IMG/VR virus record: IMGVR_UViG_3300032291_003083
Coordinates: 1-36,253 of that record
DNA from: a virus
Strand: one strand, 5' to 3'
DNA: 36,253 bases
Under the pieces are notes generated by a model. That model searched no databases. It was not told where the DNA came from and worked only from the letters and a program-made list of their open reading frames with translations. This document shows, piece by piece, positions 36,108-36,253 of this stretch; the first letter of the stretch is position 1, and each line of letters opens with the position of its first letter. Both the position numbers and the translations under genes were made by a program.

Positions 36108-36253
36108 TTAATCAATGATTTCACATTCTTTAAATCCGTGGTGGTATACTTCTGTTTTTAATATTTTTTGAACAACTCCATCACGCCACATTTTGTCGCC
36201 GTACACATTATCAACAAATTGTACATTTTTTACGTAACTAGCTAATTTAGGAA
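36108..36253 (-). CDS. small hypothetical protein, part 2 of the gene split by the contig ends
   Basis: C-terminal part of the 84-residue protein whose start is at 232. The TAA is at 36108-36110; the last residues read KECEIID. Bases 36131-36253 duplicate 1-123, so within this window the gene is represented by two overlapping fragments. Confidence 0.85.
   Translation of the reverse strand, partial: PKLASYVKNVQFVDNVYGDKMWRDGVVQKILKTEVYHHGFKECEIID
36131..36253. repeat. terminal direct repeat, right copy
   Basis: Identical to 1-123; marks circularity or terminal redundancy of the genome. Confidence 0.95.

Noticed and set aside
1-36253. tRNA genes, CRISPR arrays, insertion sequences, integrase or attachment site
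   Set aside because: I looked for cloverleaf-like dyads, regularly spaced repeats, transposase or integrase motifs in the translated frames and saw none that I could support.

Overview
The window is one complete small tailed-phage genome. Its last 123 bases (36131-36253) repeat its first 123, so it is a circular or terminally redundant molecule of about 36.1 kb cut open inside a small leftward gene. The capsid and injection genes belong to the P22-like podovirus lineage: terminase, P22-type portal, gp10-like plug protein, scaffold, coat, gp4-like connector, three gp7/gp20/gp16-like ejection proteins, and short-tail adhesins. Strong Shine-Dalgarno sites, sigma70-like promoters, two lipoprotein-type signal peptides and the P22-type ejection machinery point to an AT-rich Gram-negative host, probably a proteobacterium; the genus cannot be read from the sequence. 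No integrase, DNA polymerase, primase, helicase or recognisable endolysin is visible. Small Cro/CI-like helix-turn-helix proteins are present, so the lifestyle (temperate or lytic) is unresolved.

Layout. (1) 436-933 is a divergent control region. A leftward early operon of about eleven tiny genes starts near 475 and runs through the circular junction to a terminator at 33897. Rightward lie a small Cys-containing protein and an HTH regulator (934-1314). (2) A strong promoter at 1311-1339 opens the rightward virion operon (1415-23503): TerS, a GroES-like co-chaperonin, TerL, portal, plug, scaffold, coat, connector, ejection proteins, adhesins, then a putative holin and two tiny overlapping exported peptides. 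Coat has its own promoter, a hairpin that masks its ribosome-binding site, and a terminator. (3) The leftward operon 29594-23560 carries a recombination cassette (RecE-like exonuclease, Redbeta-like annealase, DUF669-like ssDNA-binding protein) followed by many small accessory genes, including a pentapeptide-repeat protein, zinc ribbons and a lipoprotein. (4) Rightward from 29637 lie a Cro-like gene, a second small HTH-like gene, structured leaders and an O-like replication protein whose gene contains two arrays of 12-bp iterons (probable origin), then a DUF1064-type resolvase-like nuclease. (5) A short leftward operon at 33775-32917 carries a winged-helix-like protein and two unknowns.

The most unusual features are a long inverted repeat that pairs with the coat ribosome-binding site and encloses an in-frame 18-codon leader, an iteron motif encoded in two different reading frames of the replication gene, a GroES gene between the two terminase genes, repeated GTAAT doublets inside three early promoters, and a perfect 10-bp hairpin carrying a Shine-Dalgarno-AUG in its loop ahead of the replication genes.
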